DNA of 64,000 nucleotides from Hymenobacter sp. YC55 (GCF_029433095.1 NZ_JARNTX010000001.1:744001-808000), one strand, 5' to 3'; numbered from the stretch's first letter, positions 24,514 through 33,597 are shown. The notes: generated by a model from the sequence alone, not told the origin. Made by a program: numbers and translations.

Positions 24514-25935
24514 CTAGTGCGACTGCTGCACCAAGCTGCTGTCCACTTCCGCCAAGCCTTCGATTGGCTCGGGAGCCACGTAGTTGTCGACGAACTCGCC
24601 TTCCCAGCGGGCTACTACAGCCGTGGCCAAGCAGTTGCCAATTACGTTTACGGCCGTCCGGGCCATATCCATCAAGGCATCGATACCCAGGATGATGAAC
24701 ACGGGCCAGGAGGGCAGGTTGAACGAGGCCACGGTGGCCAGCAGAATCACGAGCGAGGCCCGCGGCACGCCTGCTACGCCCTTCGAGGTAAGCATCAGGG
24801 TGAACACCATCACGAGCTGCTGCCCAAACGACAGCTCAACGCCGGCGGCTTGCGCCACAAACACCGCCGCCAACGACAAGTAAAGCGTCGTGCCATCGAG
24901 GTTGAAGGAATAGCCCGTGGGCATCACAAAGGCCACAATGCGCCGCGGAACGCCGATGCCTTCCATGGCTTCCATAGCCCGCGGCAGTGCGGCTTCCGAC
25001 GACGTAGTAGCAAACGCAATACTCACGGGTTCGGCAATGGCTTGCACAAAACGCTTAACCGGAATGCGCATCAGCAGCGCCACCGGCAGCAGAATCAGTA
25101 GCAAGAACGCCAGCAGCGCCACGTAAAGCGTGAGCAACAGATAAAAGGCGTTTTTAAGCGGCTCGAAACCCATCTTGCCCACCGTATAGGCCAAAGCGCC
25201 ACCCACCCCAATCGGGGCGAAAAACATGACTACGTTGGTGAATTTAAACATCACCTCCGACAAGCTGTCGATTATTTCCAGCATGGGGCGGCGCTTGTTC
25301 TGATGCACCATCGCCAAGCCAATAGCAAAGATGATGGCAAATACCACCACTTGCAGAACCTGCCCTTCGGCCACCGATTTGGCAATGTTTTCGGGGAAAA
25401 TGTGCAGGATGATATCGGAAGTCGTTTGTTTGACGGGCGCCAGCTTCTCGGCTTCCGCAGCTACTCCCGCTTGGCTGATGCCCACGCCGGCCTTGGTGAG
25501 GTTGATGGCCGCCAAGCCAATGAAAAGGGCAAACGTGGTAATAACCTCGAAATACACCAGCGCCTTGAGGCCCATTTTACCAACCTGTTTCAAGTCGGCG
25601 TGGCCGGCAATACCAACCACCAGCGTGGCAAATACCAGCGGCGCAATAATGGTTTTGACGAGCCGCAGAAACACGTCACTAAGCACTTTTAGATTCACGG
25701 CAAATTCTGGAAAGTCGTTGCCGATTTCGGCCCCAACAAACATGCTGACTACAATCCAGAACGTAAGGGAGCGGCGCTGTACGCCATAGGCCACAAAGGA
25801 GGCCAAGAACAACCAGCGCGCTGCCCGAGCCACTGCAGGGTCGAGGGCAATTAGCTGATAGTTGGTGAGAACGGTAAGCAAGACGGCCACCAGGGCCAGG
25901 ATCAGAACGACGGGGACAAGTCGCGAAAACTTCAT
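24514..25935 (-). CDS. Dicarboxylate/amino acid:cation symporter (DAACS)
   Basis: A 473-residue inner-membrane symporter of the DctA/GltP fold. Hallmarks include FLRLVKTIIAPLVFATLVVGIAG near residue 105, the serine-rich re-entrant loop ATTSSEAALPRAME near 315 and the substrate-site region MPTGYSFNLDGTTLYLSLA near 345. It should import C4-dicarboxylates, glutamate or aspartate with H+ or Na+. The ATG at 25935 is chosen; an upstream frame adds 29 residues that overlap a candidate promoter (25969-25976). It is divergent from the dipeptide epimerase gene. The exact substrate is not readable from sequence. Confidence 0.94.
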   Translation of the reverse strand: MKFSRLVPVVLILALVAVLLTVLTNYQLIALDPAVARAARWLFLASFVAYGVQRRSLTFWIVVSMFVGAEIGNDFPEFAVNLKVLSDVFLRLVKTIIAPLVFATLVVGIAGHADLKQVGKMGLKALVYFEVITTFALFIGLAAINLTKAGVGISQAGVAAEAEKLAPVKQTTSDIILHIFPENIAKSVAEGQVLQVVVFAIIFAIGLAMVHQNKRRPMLEIIDSLSEVMFKFTNVVMFFAPIGVGGALAYTVGKMGFEPLKNAFYLLLTLYVALLAFLLLILLPVALLMRIPVKRFVQAIAEPVSIAFATTSSEAALPRAMEAMEGIGVPRRIVAFVMPTGYSFNLDGTTLYLSLAAVFVAQAAGVELSFGQQLVMVFTLMLTSKGVAGVPRASLVILLATVASFNLPSWPVFIILGIDALMDMARTAVNVIGNCLATAVVARWEGEFVDNYVAPEPIEGLAEVDSSLVQQSH

Positions 25936-26259
25936 ACGCGGCAGCAAAGGGAAGGAGGGTGAAGGTAGCAAAGATAGGTTTTTGGGCTTCCCTATCGGCG
26001 GTCTGGGGTTTGCACTCAACAAACCAACTTATTCTGGAGGTTCAACAATGCAGTTATGCCTATGGTATGGCCCTCTTTCGTGGAGACAACCAACCCACAA
26101 GTTCTAACTGCTTCGGGGTGCCGTGCAGGGCAACAACTCGAATATGTGTACAGCAGGCAACAGCAAACGGCCATTCAGTTTCAATAAAACGCAACCAGTC
26201 ATACTATCTAACCGAAACTAGACGCTTATACTGCTAGCTTTGGTTTTTCTCGTTACTGC
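25936..26259. other. 324-base divergent intergenic region
   Basis: It separates the symporter and epimerase genes. It holds TATCTTTG on the minus strand (25969-25976) and TAGCTTTG on the plus strand (26235-26242), both matching the -7 promoter element, but neither has a clear TTG at the expected distance. No gene is seen in between. Confidence 0.5.
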
Positions 26260-27276
26260 ATGCTTACCTGGACCCTTACGCCTCTCGTCTTACCGTTGCG
26301 CTTCACTTGGAAAATTTCGCGCAATGCTTCCACTACCAAAACCAACCTGATCGTGCGGGTGCAAGACCCAAAGGGAGGACCCGTTGGAATGGGGGAGGCG
26401 GCTCCTAATATCCGCTATGGCGAAACCCCTGAGGCGCTGCAAATGGAGTTCACGGCTTTGCTGCAAGCTGGCCTAGACAAAATTCGGACGGAAGCAGAGT
26501 TGCAAGAGTTTCTAACGGCACATCCACCGGCGCATGCGCTGCGTTTTGCTATTGAGTCGGCCTTTATACAATGGGCTGCCGCCCAAGCAGGAAAGCCGGT
26601 TTGGCAGTGGCTAGGCGCTCCCGAACCCGCCCGCGCCGTGCCGACGGCTTTTACACTCCCCATTATGGCACCCGGCGAAGTGGCCGAATTTGTGCGCGAG
26701 CAGCGCATGGACCGCTTTCAGATTCTGAAAGTGAAAGTAAACGAGGAAAGCGGCTACGACCTGCTACGCGAAATCACGCGTCTACTGCCTGGCCGGCCCC
26801 TTATCATCGACGGCAACGAGGCGTGGAAGGATGCCGATGCAGTACTTGCCTTTGTAGAACAGGTGGCCCCTTTGCCTGGCCTGCATGCGCGCCTACTCGA
26901 GCAGCCCCTACCCGCCAGCCACGCCGCCGACTACCAATATATGCGTGCCCGCTCGCCCTGGCCGCTCTTCGCCGACGAATCGGTGACGGACACTGCCGAT
27001 TTTGAAGCTATTGCGCAGCAGTTTCACGGCGTGAACATGAAGCTCATGAAGGCCGGCGGTTACCGCAACGGGCTGCGTATTCTGCACGAAACCCGAGCAC
27101 ATGGTCTGCAAACCATGATGGGCTGCATGGTCGAAACCTCGTTGGCTATTTGGGGGGCACTCCAAATCAGCGCTTTGGCGGAAGTTTGCGACTTGGATGG
27201 CCTGCTCATCGTCCAGAATGAGCCTTTTGGCTTGGTGCGGGAAGAAGCCGGGCTTTTGCATCGGCAAGATGTATAG
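26260..27276 (+). CDS. Dipeptide epimerase (L-Ala-D/L-Glu type, enolase superfamily)
   Basis: A 338-residue cytoplasmic enzyme of the muconate-lactonising subgroup. The catalytic lysine pair is present: KVKVN near residue 160 and KLMKAGG near 263. The metal ligands are in LIIDGNEAW (about 183), EQPLP (about 213) and ADES (about 238). Members epimerise L-Ala-D-Glu released from peptidoglycan, or other dipeptides, as part of murein peptide recycling. Length and motif order are normal. It is transcribed divergently from a dicarboxylate symporter that could carry the resulting glutamate; this link is inference. Dipeptide specificity cannot be settled here. Confidence 0.9.
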   Translation: MLTWTLTPLVLPLRFTWKISRNASTTKTNLIVRVQDPKGGPVGMGEAAPNIRYGETPEALQMEFTALLQAGLDKIRTEAELQEFLTAHPPAHALRFAIESAFIQWAAAQAGKPVWQWLGAPEPARAVPTAFTLPIMAPGEVAEFVREQRMDRFQILKVKVNEESGYDLLREITRLLPGRPLIIDGNEAWKDADAVLAFVEQVAPLPGLHARLLEQPLPASHAADYQYMRARSPWPLFADESVTDTADFEAIAQQFHGVNMKLMKAGGYRNGLRILHETRAHGLQTMMGCMVETSLAIWGALQISALAEVCDLDGLLIVQNEPFGLVREEAGLLHRQDV

Positions 27277-27302
27277 AGCCGTTGCTTTAAGGGGCGAAAC
27301 AG

Positions 27303-27890
27303 TTACCGGTTTATTTGCGCATCAAGCGATTTAAGCTGCTGGTTGAGCTTATCGAGGGCTGCTTGATTGGCAGGATTAGGCGTCATCAAGCTGATCTTCT
27401 GATTCAGGAGTTGAATTTTGCGCGTGAGTAAGCCCGTTAATTCCTCGGAAACGGGCGTGCCCGACACGGTAGTGCTTGTGGCAGTAGTGCCGCGTTCTAT
27501 GTATTGGTTGTACTGCGCAGTGGCTGGCACTGAGTTGTCGCCGCGGGCGGCAGCAGCACTGGCTGGGGTGGCGTACACAATGTCGCCGTTCATTTTCACG
27601 TAGTCGCCTTCTCGGAGCGTTGTTTTCTTGCCCGTTGTAAATTCGACTATTCCGCTTTTATAATTTATTTTAGTGCCATTTGACAGTACCACATTCTTGG
27701 AAAGGGGGCTGGAACGATTTCCTTGCACCAACAGTAGGGTTCCATCCTGCATCACAAACCGATCCGATGAATTGGCAGCAATAGCACCGGCTGATGGCGC
27801 GATTTTAGATTGAGCCGCCACTTGACGCGGGATGAGTGAGGAGAATGCAAATAATAGTAGCAGCGAAAACAGCCTATACAGTATATTCAT
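27303..27890 (-). CDS. Exported DUF6799-like protein
   Basis: A 195-residue protein with a signal peptide (MNILYRLFSLLLLFAFSSLIPRQVAAQ). The middle holds a beta-strand repeat: FVMQDGTLLLVQGN followed by VVLSNGTKINYKSGIVEFTTGKKTTLREGDYVKMNGDIV, written across two blocks of the kind seen in DUF6799 proteins. The C-terminus is a helical hairpin (TGLLTRKIQLLNQKISLM, then ALDKLNQQLKSLDAQINR) likely to form a coiled coil. ATG at 27890 gives the signal peptide. Function is unknown; it is probably periplasmic. It converges on the epimerase gene 26 bases away. Confidence 0.7.
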   Translation of the reverse strand: MNILYRLFSLLLLFAFSSLIPRQVAAQSKIAPSAGAIAANSSDRFVMQDGTLLLVQGNRSSPLSKNVVLSNGTKINYKSGIVEFTTGKKTTLREGDYVKMNGDIVYATPASAAAARGDNSVPATAQYNQYIERGTTATSTTVSGTPVSEELTGLLTRKIQLLNQKISLMTPNPANQAALDKLNQQLKSLDAQINR

Positions 27891-27987
27891 GGAATAAGAT
27901 GGAAGGCTGCTCTTTACGATGGATAGCACAAAATGGCTATTTAGTGGAATCTGTAAATTCAATAGTAAAAATATTTTTCAAACAGTG

Positions 27988-28018
27988 TTGCGACATTAAA
28001 TGTATGTACATATATTTG
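27988..28018 (+). promoter_or_regulatory. marR-type promoter with overlapping palindrome
   Basis: TTG (27988-27990) and TATATTTG (28011-28018) are separated by 20 bases, an ideal Bacteroidota promoter. The palindrome TATGTACATA (28003-28012) sits in the spacer and touches the -7 element, 39 bases before the start of the MarR gene. That position suits autorepression. Confidence 0.65.
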
Positions 28019-28050
28019 CAACGCCTTTCCAAGGTACCCTTTTCCAAATC

Positions 28051-28497
28051 ATGAAAATAGAAGACGAAATCAAACAGCCAGTCTTTAAAGATGCCTTTCA
28101 AAAGGGGTTAATCAACCTAGTCTATACAGCTGGCTGGGTGCAGCAGCGCAATTCAAGCCAGTTCAAGGAGTTTGGAATTACGCTACCCCAGTTCAACATA
28201 CTCCGGATCCTGCGTGGTCAGCACCCCAAGCCAGCCACCGTCAATCTGCTCATCGAGCGGATGCTTGATAAGACCAGCAACGCTTCTCGCATTGTAGATA
28301 AGTTGGAAGCCAAGAAACTCGTGACGCGCACCGTGTGCCCCAGCAACCGCCGCGCAGTCGATATCTGCATCACCGATTCGGGCTTGGAACTGCTACAAGA
28401 AATAGACAAAGTGCTTGAGCGGGAGCCCCTGCTGCATAAACTGACCGAAGCAGAAGTCTCGCAACTCAGCGACTTACTAGATAAAATCCGCGACTGA
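28051..28497 (+). CDS. MarR-family transcriptional regulator
   Basis: A 148-residue winged-helix regulator. The helix-turn-helix region is FGITLPQFNILRILRGQHPKPATVNLLIERMLDKTSNASRIVDKLEAKKLVTR (about residues 35-90), followed by the wing CPSNRRAVDICITDSG. It should bind DNA as a dimer and lose binding upon ligand or oxidation. ATG at 28051 is preferred to an upstream frame that runs through the promoter. The downstream yceI-type gene starts 54 bases later, and this MarR-YceI pairing recurs in Bacteroidota, so YceI is the likely target. Confidence 0.92.
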   Translation: MKIEDEIKQPVFKDAFQKGLINLVYTAGWVQQRNSSQFKEFGITLPQFNILRILRGQHPKPATVNLLIERMLDKTSNASRIVDKLEAKKLVTRTVCPSNRRAVDICITDSGLELLQEIDKVLEREPLLHKLTEAEVSQLSDLLDKIRD

Positions 28498-28551
28498 CGG
28501 CACTCTCAGTTACTCTCCCTTTTACTTTTCATTTTCACACTCGCCTTACTC

Positions 28552-29244
28552 ATGAAAAAGATCATTTTGCCAGCTCTGTTAGCGGTTTCGCTGCTTGTAG
28601 CTCCTGCCATGGCCGGTACGCCATCAACCGAGAAAGCTCCTGTTTCCAGCCGCAAAGCTGCCGACAAAACCTTTAAACTACAGACGCAACTAAGCACCCT
28701 CGGTTGGGTAGGCAAGAAGGTAACGGGCCAGCACAACGGCAACGTGCAGTTTAAAGATGGCACTGTAATCGTGCGCGGCAACCAGATTGTAGGCGGCATG
28801 TTCACCGTGGACATGACCTCGTTGAAAATCGAGGACATCAAGGATGCCGAAACCAACGGCAAATTAATGGGTCACCTCCGTTCCGATGACTTCTTCTCTA
28901 TCGACAAGAACCCAACATCTACTTTCAACATCACGAAGGTAACGCCAATGAAAGCCGACGCCGCTGGCAACAACGCTACCATCACCGGCGACCTAACCAT
29001 CAAAGGCATCACCAAGCCCATCAGCTTCCCTGCTAAAGTGGGTGTGAAAGGCAACTTGGCATCCGCTAGCGGCACCGCCACCATCGACCGCACCAAGTTC
29101 GACATCAAATACGGCTCGAAGTCGTTCTTCGAAGGCATCGGCGACAAAGCCATCATGGATGATTTCACCATGAGCTTCAACGTTATTGCTAAAAACGAGC
29201 CTGGCGAAAGCGCTTCCGCTAAGCCTGCCAAAGCTTCTAAGTAA
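28552..29244 (+). CDS. YceI-family periplasmic protein
   Basis: A 230-residue exported protein. A signal peptide (MKKIILPALLAVSLLVAPAMA) is followed by the lipocalin-like YceI fold, which binds isoprenoid-type amphiphiles. Typical segments are LGWVGKKVTGQHNGNVQFKDG, MTSLKIEDIKDAETNGKLMGHLRSDDFFSIDKNP and DLTIKGITKPISFPAKV. The last third contains GTATIDRTKFDIKYGSKSF, the usual family ending. It lies just downstream of a MarR regulator and ends before a strong terminator. The ligand is inferred only from the family (polyprenoids). Confidence 0.93.
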   Translation: MKKIILPALLAVSLLVAPAMAGTPSTEKAPVSSRKAADKTFKLQTQLSTLGWVGKKVTGQHNGNVQFKDGTVIVRGNQIVGGMFTVDMTSLKIEDIKDAETNGKLMGHLRSDDFFSIDKNPTSTFNITKVTPMKADAAGNNATITGDLTIKGITKPISFPAKVGVKGNLASASGTATIDRTKFDIKYGSKSFFEGIGDKAIMDDFTMSFNVIAKNEPGESASAKPAKASK

Positions 29245-29275
29245 TACGTTCAGAAACCTTCACGGGTAGTTAAAA

Positions 29276-29303
29276 AGCCCTGCTGGCAGTTGTCAGCAGG
29301 GCT
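29276..29303. terminator. Terminator between yceI-type gene and lipoprotein gene
   Basis: A 10-bp perfect stem AGCCCTGCTG with CAGCAGGGCT, preceded by A5 and followed by TTTCTTT; it serves both convergent genes. Confidence 0.85.
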
Positions 29304-29318
29304 TTTCTTTGCCTTACT

Positions 29319-30083
29319 TTATTGCTGGCGGCTCTGGCGTTCTAGCATCTGCTGTTGTAGGGATGCCGCTAGGCCCGAGGCGGGTTGCCGTGTAGGAGGA
29401 GCATTCAGGTTGCGCAGGTCGAAGCGCAGCCAGTAGGTGCCATCGGCATGCGTAAACTCACGGTCCTGATTGGTATCGGGACGAACCTCCATCAAGAGAA
29501 GAGTGCTTTTCTGTAGCAACTGGCGGCTTTCTAGGCGCGTGCCATCGGGCGTGAGCTGACGAAACTGTCGGCCGCTACGGTCGGATACGAACAAGGCGCT
29601 GGCATCCTCATCGTTTTGTGCGCCGTCAGCGTTGGTGTCGGCCTTGATGAGGGTATAAAACAAGAACGGCCAGCGAGCATCGGGCTTCTTATCAGTATCT
29701 ATTTCCGAAATCACAAAACGGCCATGCGGTAGCAGAGCATGTTCCTCCATGGTTGATTTTTGGAAGAACAGCACGTTGTAACAAGTGCCTTCAATGCCAC
29801 TCGTGTTGCTGTATTCGCTTTCGTAGGAGCTGCTCGATAGTATTCTGCTCTGCGTTTCGCCAGCTAGGGGTACCACCGATACGGGCTGATAGTAGAAATC
29901 GGTGCTATCTAGATCGACAGGCCGATTGTAATGCACTCTGAATTCCTGTGCCGCTTTCTGTACGGCTGCCGCATTGGGCGCGGCATTGGCTGTAGCGGGG
30001 GCCGGGCGGCGGGAGGTGCCATCGGAGCAAGCAGTTAGGAAACCGAGAAAGGCTAGAACTGCTAACGAGCGAGGTAGGAGCAT
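29319..30083 (-). CDS. Putative lipoprotein of unknown function
   Basis: A 254-residue protein with a lipobox (LAFLGFLTACSDG) and an Ala-rich linker, so it should be a membrane-anchored periplasmic protein. The rest is a beta-rich domain with SEIDTDKKPDARWPFLFYTLIKADTNADGAQNDEDASALFVSD near residues 125-170. The DTNADGAQNDEDA segment looks like a Ca2+-binding loop of the dockerin/EF-hand type, and a second similar loop (DTNQDREFTHADGT) follows near 207. Calcium binding is inference. It is followed upstream by an unrelated hypothetical gene on the same strand, 32 bases away. Confidence 0.7.
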   Translation of the reverse strand: MLLPRSLAVLAFLGFLTACSDGTSRRPAPATANAAPNAAAVQKAAQEFRVHYNRPVDLDSTDFYYQPVSVVPLAGETQSRILSSSSYESEYSNTSGIEGTCYNVLFFQKSTMEEHALLPHGRFVISEIDTDKKPDARWPFLFYTLIKADTNADGAQNDEDASALFVSDRSGRQFRQLTPDGTRLESRQLLQKSTLLLMEVRPDTNQDREFTHADGTYWLRFDLRNLNAPPTRQPASGLAASLQQQMLERQSRQQ

Positions 30084-30115
30084 AGAGGCAAGCGGGAAGT
30101 TTCAATAAAAGTTGA

Positions 30116-30673
30116 TTAGTCCGGCAGCACTAGCTCTCTCGGTAAGCTAAACTTAAGACCATGACTTTTATTGCGCGCATGTAGCTGCCCCAAAAACTCA
30201 TCTATATCCGACTTATACTCCAGCCATAAGTCTTCGTGCAGATTGCCAATTACTAGTTGCGTAGTGCGTGCTGCCAGCCGCGCCGTAGCCGTGTAGAAGC
30301 CTCCGTACACACTATCGAACTGGCCGGAATAGTTATCGAAGATTAGGCGCAGAATGTAGAGGTTGAGGTCGATTTCTAGGCGCTTGTCTTTGGTGATGCG
30401 GCGGGCGCGGGCCACTTCTTTGGTGGCTTTTTGCAGGGCTTTGGTGAGGCTGCGGTTGAGCAACCGGCCCGTAGCACCCACCGCAAATAGCTCATGAATC
30501 CGGTCGGAAGTTTCTTCGAATACCGTTTCAATGGTCACATCGGGTAGCAATTCGAAGCTAAGCGTATCGTAGAGTTCAGCGTCGCGGCGCGCTGCACGCA
30601 GCAGCAGGGTTTCTTTTTCCTTATCGGAGAGGCGGTTGATGGCTTTTTTGAAGTCAGCGGACGGAACGGGCAT
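30116..30673 (-). CDS. Helical protein of unknown function
   Basis: A 185-residue cytoplasmic protein without signal peptide or membrane helix. It is rich in helices: SADFKKAINRLSDKEKETLLLRAARRDAELYD, then a long basic stretch (LTKALQKATKEVARARRITKDKRLEIDLNLYIL) and a C-terminal acidic part. No catalytic motif or named family is recognised. The gene is 32 bases upstream of the lipoprotein gene and may share its transcript. It is divergent from clpS. Confidence 0.65.
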   Translation of the reverse strand: MPVPSADFKKAINRLSDKEKETLLLRAARRDAELYDTLSFELLPDVTIETVFEETSDRIHELFAVGATGRLLNRSLTKALQKATKEVARARRITKDKRLEIDLNLYILRLIFDNYSGQFDSVYGGFYTATARLAARTTQLVIGNLHEDLWLEYKSDIDEFLGQLHARNKSHGLKFSLPRELVLPD

Positions 30674-31007
30674 AGCAGAAGGAAACGGCGAATTTGGCTT
30701 GAAAATAAAGTAGAAACGGAGCAGCCAACTATTAGTCGGGCTAGCCGCTTTCGGAGAGGGTGATTTTTAACGTAATCGAGTCTGCGCTGCTACACTGCCT
30801 CGTTGTTGGTGGAGGCGGGGCTAAGCAGGAGCTTATCTTGCAATTTGCCATCTTGTTTTAACTGGAAAGGCGCCTGAAAATATTTGTTGCGTAGCGGCTA
30901 ATACTTTCCCGAAAGTGCCGAAACGTTTCTGCCTTTCAAGGGGTTATATAAGGCCGGTAGAAGCCATCAAGCCCGTTTTTTTGCTCGTTTTTACGTACTT
31001 TTGTACC
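30674..31007. other. 334-base divergent intergenic region
   Basis: It lies between the helical hypothetical gene and clpS. A -7 element for clpS is visible at 30996-31003. No other gene, repeat or hairpin is evident. Confidence 0.5.
30996..31003 (+). promoter_or_regulatory. -7 element four bases before the clpS start
   Basis: TACTTTTG matches TAnnTTTG exactly and ends only four bases before the ATG at 31008. If used, transcription would begin at or next to the start codon. A TTTG at 30980-30983 is too close (12 bases) to be a normal -33 element. Confidence 0.4.
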
Positions 31008-31289
31008 ATGAATAGCAAACCACAAATCGACTACGACGAAGACGTCCTGTTGTTGGAAGAAACCACTGATGTGCGTGACCTAATTGTATACAACGACGAC
31101 ATCAACACCTTCGACCACGTCATCAAAACCCTCATCGATGTGTGCGGCCACGAGCCGGAACAGGCCGAGCAGTGCACCTTGCTCATCCACTACAAAGGGC
31201 AGTGCACGGTAAAGCATGGCGTCTACGATGAATTGGCGGCTATGTGCACCGCCATCCACGACCGAGGCATTTCGGCCGACGTTTTATAA
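31008..31289 (+). CDS. clpS: ATP-dependent Clp protease adaptor ClpS
   Basis: A 93-residue N-recognin that delivers proteins with N-terminal Phe, Leu, Trp or Tyr to the ClpAP-type protease. The core fits the family: LIVYNDDINTFDHVIKTLIDVCGHEPEQAEQC and LLIHYKGQCTVKHGVYDEL. It has the conserved NDD binding-pocket residues and the HYKG segment typical of Bacteroidota. The ATG at 31008 removes a 31-residue upstream extension that runs over the promoter. The flexible acidic N-terminus (IDYDEDVLLLEETTD) is expected to enter the ClpA/C pore. It is 98 bases before recR. Confidence 0.92.
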   Translation: MNSKPQIDYDEDVLLLEETTDVRDLIVYNDDINTFDHVIKTLIDVCGHEPEQAEQCTLLIHYKGQCTVKHGVYDELAAMCTAIHDRGISADVL

Positions 31290-31387
31290 GTGGTTGCCTT
31301 GTTAAGGGTTAGCTAGCAGGTTGTTTTGCCACCCTGCCCGCATGACTATTTACTTGACAGTTCAACCATTCAACTATTTACTACTGA

Positions 31388-32002
31388 ATGGATTTTCCTT
31401 CTAAACTGATTGAAAACGCCGTTGGGGAACTGTCTAAGCTACCCGGCATCGGTAAGAAAACTGCGTTGCGTTTGGCGCTGCACCTGCTCAAGGCCGAAAC
31501 GGATACCACCGCTTCGTTGGCAGAGGCACTAGCCAAAATGCGCTTCGACATTCGCTACTGCGACACCTGTCATAATATTTCTGACACCCCCGAATGCACT
31601 ATCTGCGCCAACAAGCTCCGCGACCATAGCATTATTTGCGTGGTGTCGGACATCCGCGACGTTATTGCCATCGAGAATACGGGGCAGTATAAAGGCGGCT
31701 ACCACGTGCTCGGTGGGGTTATTTCGCCTATCGAAGGTGTAGGCCCTAGCGACCTGCAAATTGATTCGTTGGTGCAACGCATTAGCGCACCGGGTTCAGA
31801 AATTAAAGAAGTTATTCTGGCCATCAGCCCTACTATGGAAGGTGATACCACTGCCTTCTATCTTTCACGTAGGCTGCGCGACTTTGCCGAAGTGCACATC
31901 AGCTCTATTGCCCGCGGCATTCCGATGGGCGGCGAACTGGAGTACGCCGATGAGATTACGCTAGGCCGCAGTATAGTCGAGCGCCAGCGTCAAGCCAAAT
32001 AA
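31388..32002 (+). CDS. recR: Recombination protein RecR
   Basis: A 204-residue DNA repair protein that works with RecO and RecF to load RecA at gaps. It has the N-terminal helix-hairpin-helix [17 protein letters not shown] (about residues 15-33), the four-cysteine zinc finger [16 protein letters not shown] (about 58-73) and a Toprim domain with [14 protein letters not shown] and [15 protein letters not shown]. Length is standard. It is followed by a terminator. Confidence 0.96.
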   Translation: MDFPSKLIENAVGELSKLPGIGKKTALRLALHLLKAETDTTASLAEALAKMRFDIRYCDTCHNISDTPECTICANKLRDHSIICVVSDIRDVIAIENTGQYKGGYHVLGGVISPIEGVGPSDLQIDSLVQRISAPGSEIKEVILAISPTMEGDTTAFYLSRRLRDFAEVHISSIARGIPMGGELEYADEITLGRSIVERQRQAK

Positions 32003-32029
32003 CATCATCTGCAACATCCTCACTTTCAG

Positions 32030-32061
32030 AAAGGTCATCACTGTACGTGGTGGCCTTTTTT
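32030..32061 (+). terminator. Terminator of recR
   Basis: AAGGTCATCAC (32031-32041) pairs with 32047-32057 (two G-U pairs) and is followed by TTTTTTG. Confidence 0.75.
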
Positions 32062-32206
32062 GTTAAGGTTGGATTTGCTCGTCAATCCGGATTGTAGCAG
32101 GCAGCGTACCTGCTTGGGAGCAGCCTTCGGCTGTGGATGGGCGGCTTTGTATACTGAATATGTGGGTCTTGGTGTCTATGTTTGCCGTCCAACCTTTGCT
32201 ACTTTC

Positions 32207-33586
32207 ATGCTTACTGTAGAAAAAATAGGTGGTACGTCGATGAGTGCCTTTGGCGACGTGCTGCGCAACATCATTGAATTCAACCGCACGGGCGCTGAAC
32301 TCTACAACCGGATCTTTGTGGTATCGGCCTATGCTGGGGTTACGAACTGGCTGCTCGAAAACAAGAAAACCGGGGAGCCTGGCGTCTACCACCGCATCAC
32401 CGAACACAAGAAATTTCATCGGGCGCTGGCCGAAGTAGCCTCGAAACTCAAGGAACTGAACCGGCAGTACGAGCCGCTAGGATTAGACCTGGCCGTTGCC
32501 GACGCCTTTATCGAGCAACGTATTCAGGATGCGCAAACCTACCTCAACAGCCTAACCAATATCCTGGCGTCCGGCTATGTGAGCAGCTACAACATTTTGC
32601 AAGCCGCCCGCGAAATCCTAGCCTCCATCGGCGAGACGCATTCGGCTTTCAACTCAGTTAACATCCTGCAAAACCGGGGCATCAATGCCACGCTCGTGGA
32701 TTTGAGCGGCTTTCACGACCATAAGTCATACACCATCGACCAGCGCATCCGGCACGCTTTTAGGCGGATCAATTTCAGTGAAACCATCTGCATCGTCACG
32801 GGTTATGTGAAAGGCACAGAGGGAATTATGCGTGAGTTCGACAGAGGCTACTCGGAAGTTACTTTCAGCAAAATAGCGGTGGCCGTGAAGCCTAAAGAAG
32901 CCATTATTCACAAGGAGTACCACCTGTGCTCGGCCGACCCCGTGATGGTAGGGGTTGATAATTGTGAGCCTATTGGTTTCACCAACTACGATGTGGCCGA
33001 CCAATTGGCTGACGTAGGCATGGAGGCTATTCATCCCAAAGCATCGAAGCCGCTGGAGATTAATAAGATCAATCTGCGCATCAAGAACACCTTCGAGCCC
33101 GAGCATCCCGGCACCCTTATCACCGAAGATTATGTGTCGCCGCAGAAGCGGGTAGAGGTGATTACGGGTACAGAGAAAGTGCTGATCATTGATGTGTACG
33201 ATCCGCTGATGGTGGGAGCCGCTGGCTACGATCTGCATATTATGCAAACCTTCTACGACCTAGGCATCAGCTACAGCTTCAAGGCCACCAGTGCTAACAG
33301 CATTTCGGTGGTTATCTGGGAGAAAGACTTCAACAAAAAGCTGGTGCAAGACCTGCAAGAGAAGTACGAAAAGATAACCGTAGAGAAGGCCGCCATGGTG
33401 TGTTTGATAGGCTCCAACATCGACCAGCCAGGCCTGCTTGCCAAGGCGGCTGGGGCCCTGGCCGAGGCCAACATCAACATCATGAGCGCCGGTTTTGCGT
33501 TACGCAAGGTTAACATTCAGTTTCTAATTGCGCGCGCCGACTTCCGGGCAGCCGTTATTGCATTAAATAAGACACTGTTTTTCTGA
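32207..33586 (+). CDS. Aspartate kinase, Ask_Ect-like subfamily
   Basis: A 459-residue enzyme that phosphorylates aspartate, the first step toward lysine, threonine, methionine and ectoine. The start MLTVEKIGGTSMSAFGDVL replaces the usual KFGGTSV motif. With RIFVVSAYAGVTNWLLENKKTGEPGVY and NYDVADQLADVGMEAIHPKA (about residue 270) it matches the ectoine-associated Ask_Ect branch rather than LysC or ThrA. Two ACT domains fill the last 150 residues (VEVITGTEKVLIIDVYDP and KAAMVCLIGSNIDQPGLLAKAAGALAEANINIMSAGF). ATG at 32207 is fixed by that motif; the longer frame is spurious. No ectA, ectB or ectC gene is present in the window. Feedback control cannot be predicted. Confidence 0.92.
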   Translation: MLTVEKIGGTSMSAFGDVLRNIIEFNRTGAELYNRIFVVSAYAGVTNWLLENKKTGEPGVYHRITEHKKFHRALAEVASKLKELNRQYEPLGLDLAVADAFIEQRIQDAQTYLNSLTNILASGYVSSYNILQAAREILASIGETHSAFNSVNILQNRGINATLVDLSGFHDHKSYTIDQRIRHAFRRINFSETICIVTGYVKGTEGIMREFDRGYSEVTFSKIAVAVKPKEAIIHKEYHLCSADPVMVGVDNCEPIGFTNYDVADQLADVGMEAIHPKASKPLEINKINLRIKNTFEPEHPGTLITEDYVSPQKRVEVITGTEKVLIIDVYDPLMVGAAGYDLHIMQTFYDLGISYSFKATSANSISVVIWEKDFNKKLVQDLQEKYEKITVEKAAMVCLIGSNIDQPGLLAKAAGALAEANINIMSAGFALRKVNIQFLIARADFRAAVIALNKTLFF

Positions 33587-33597
33587 TATATACAGAA

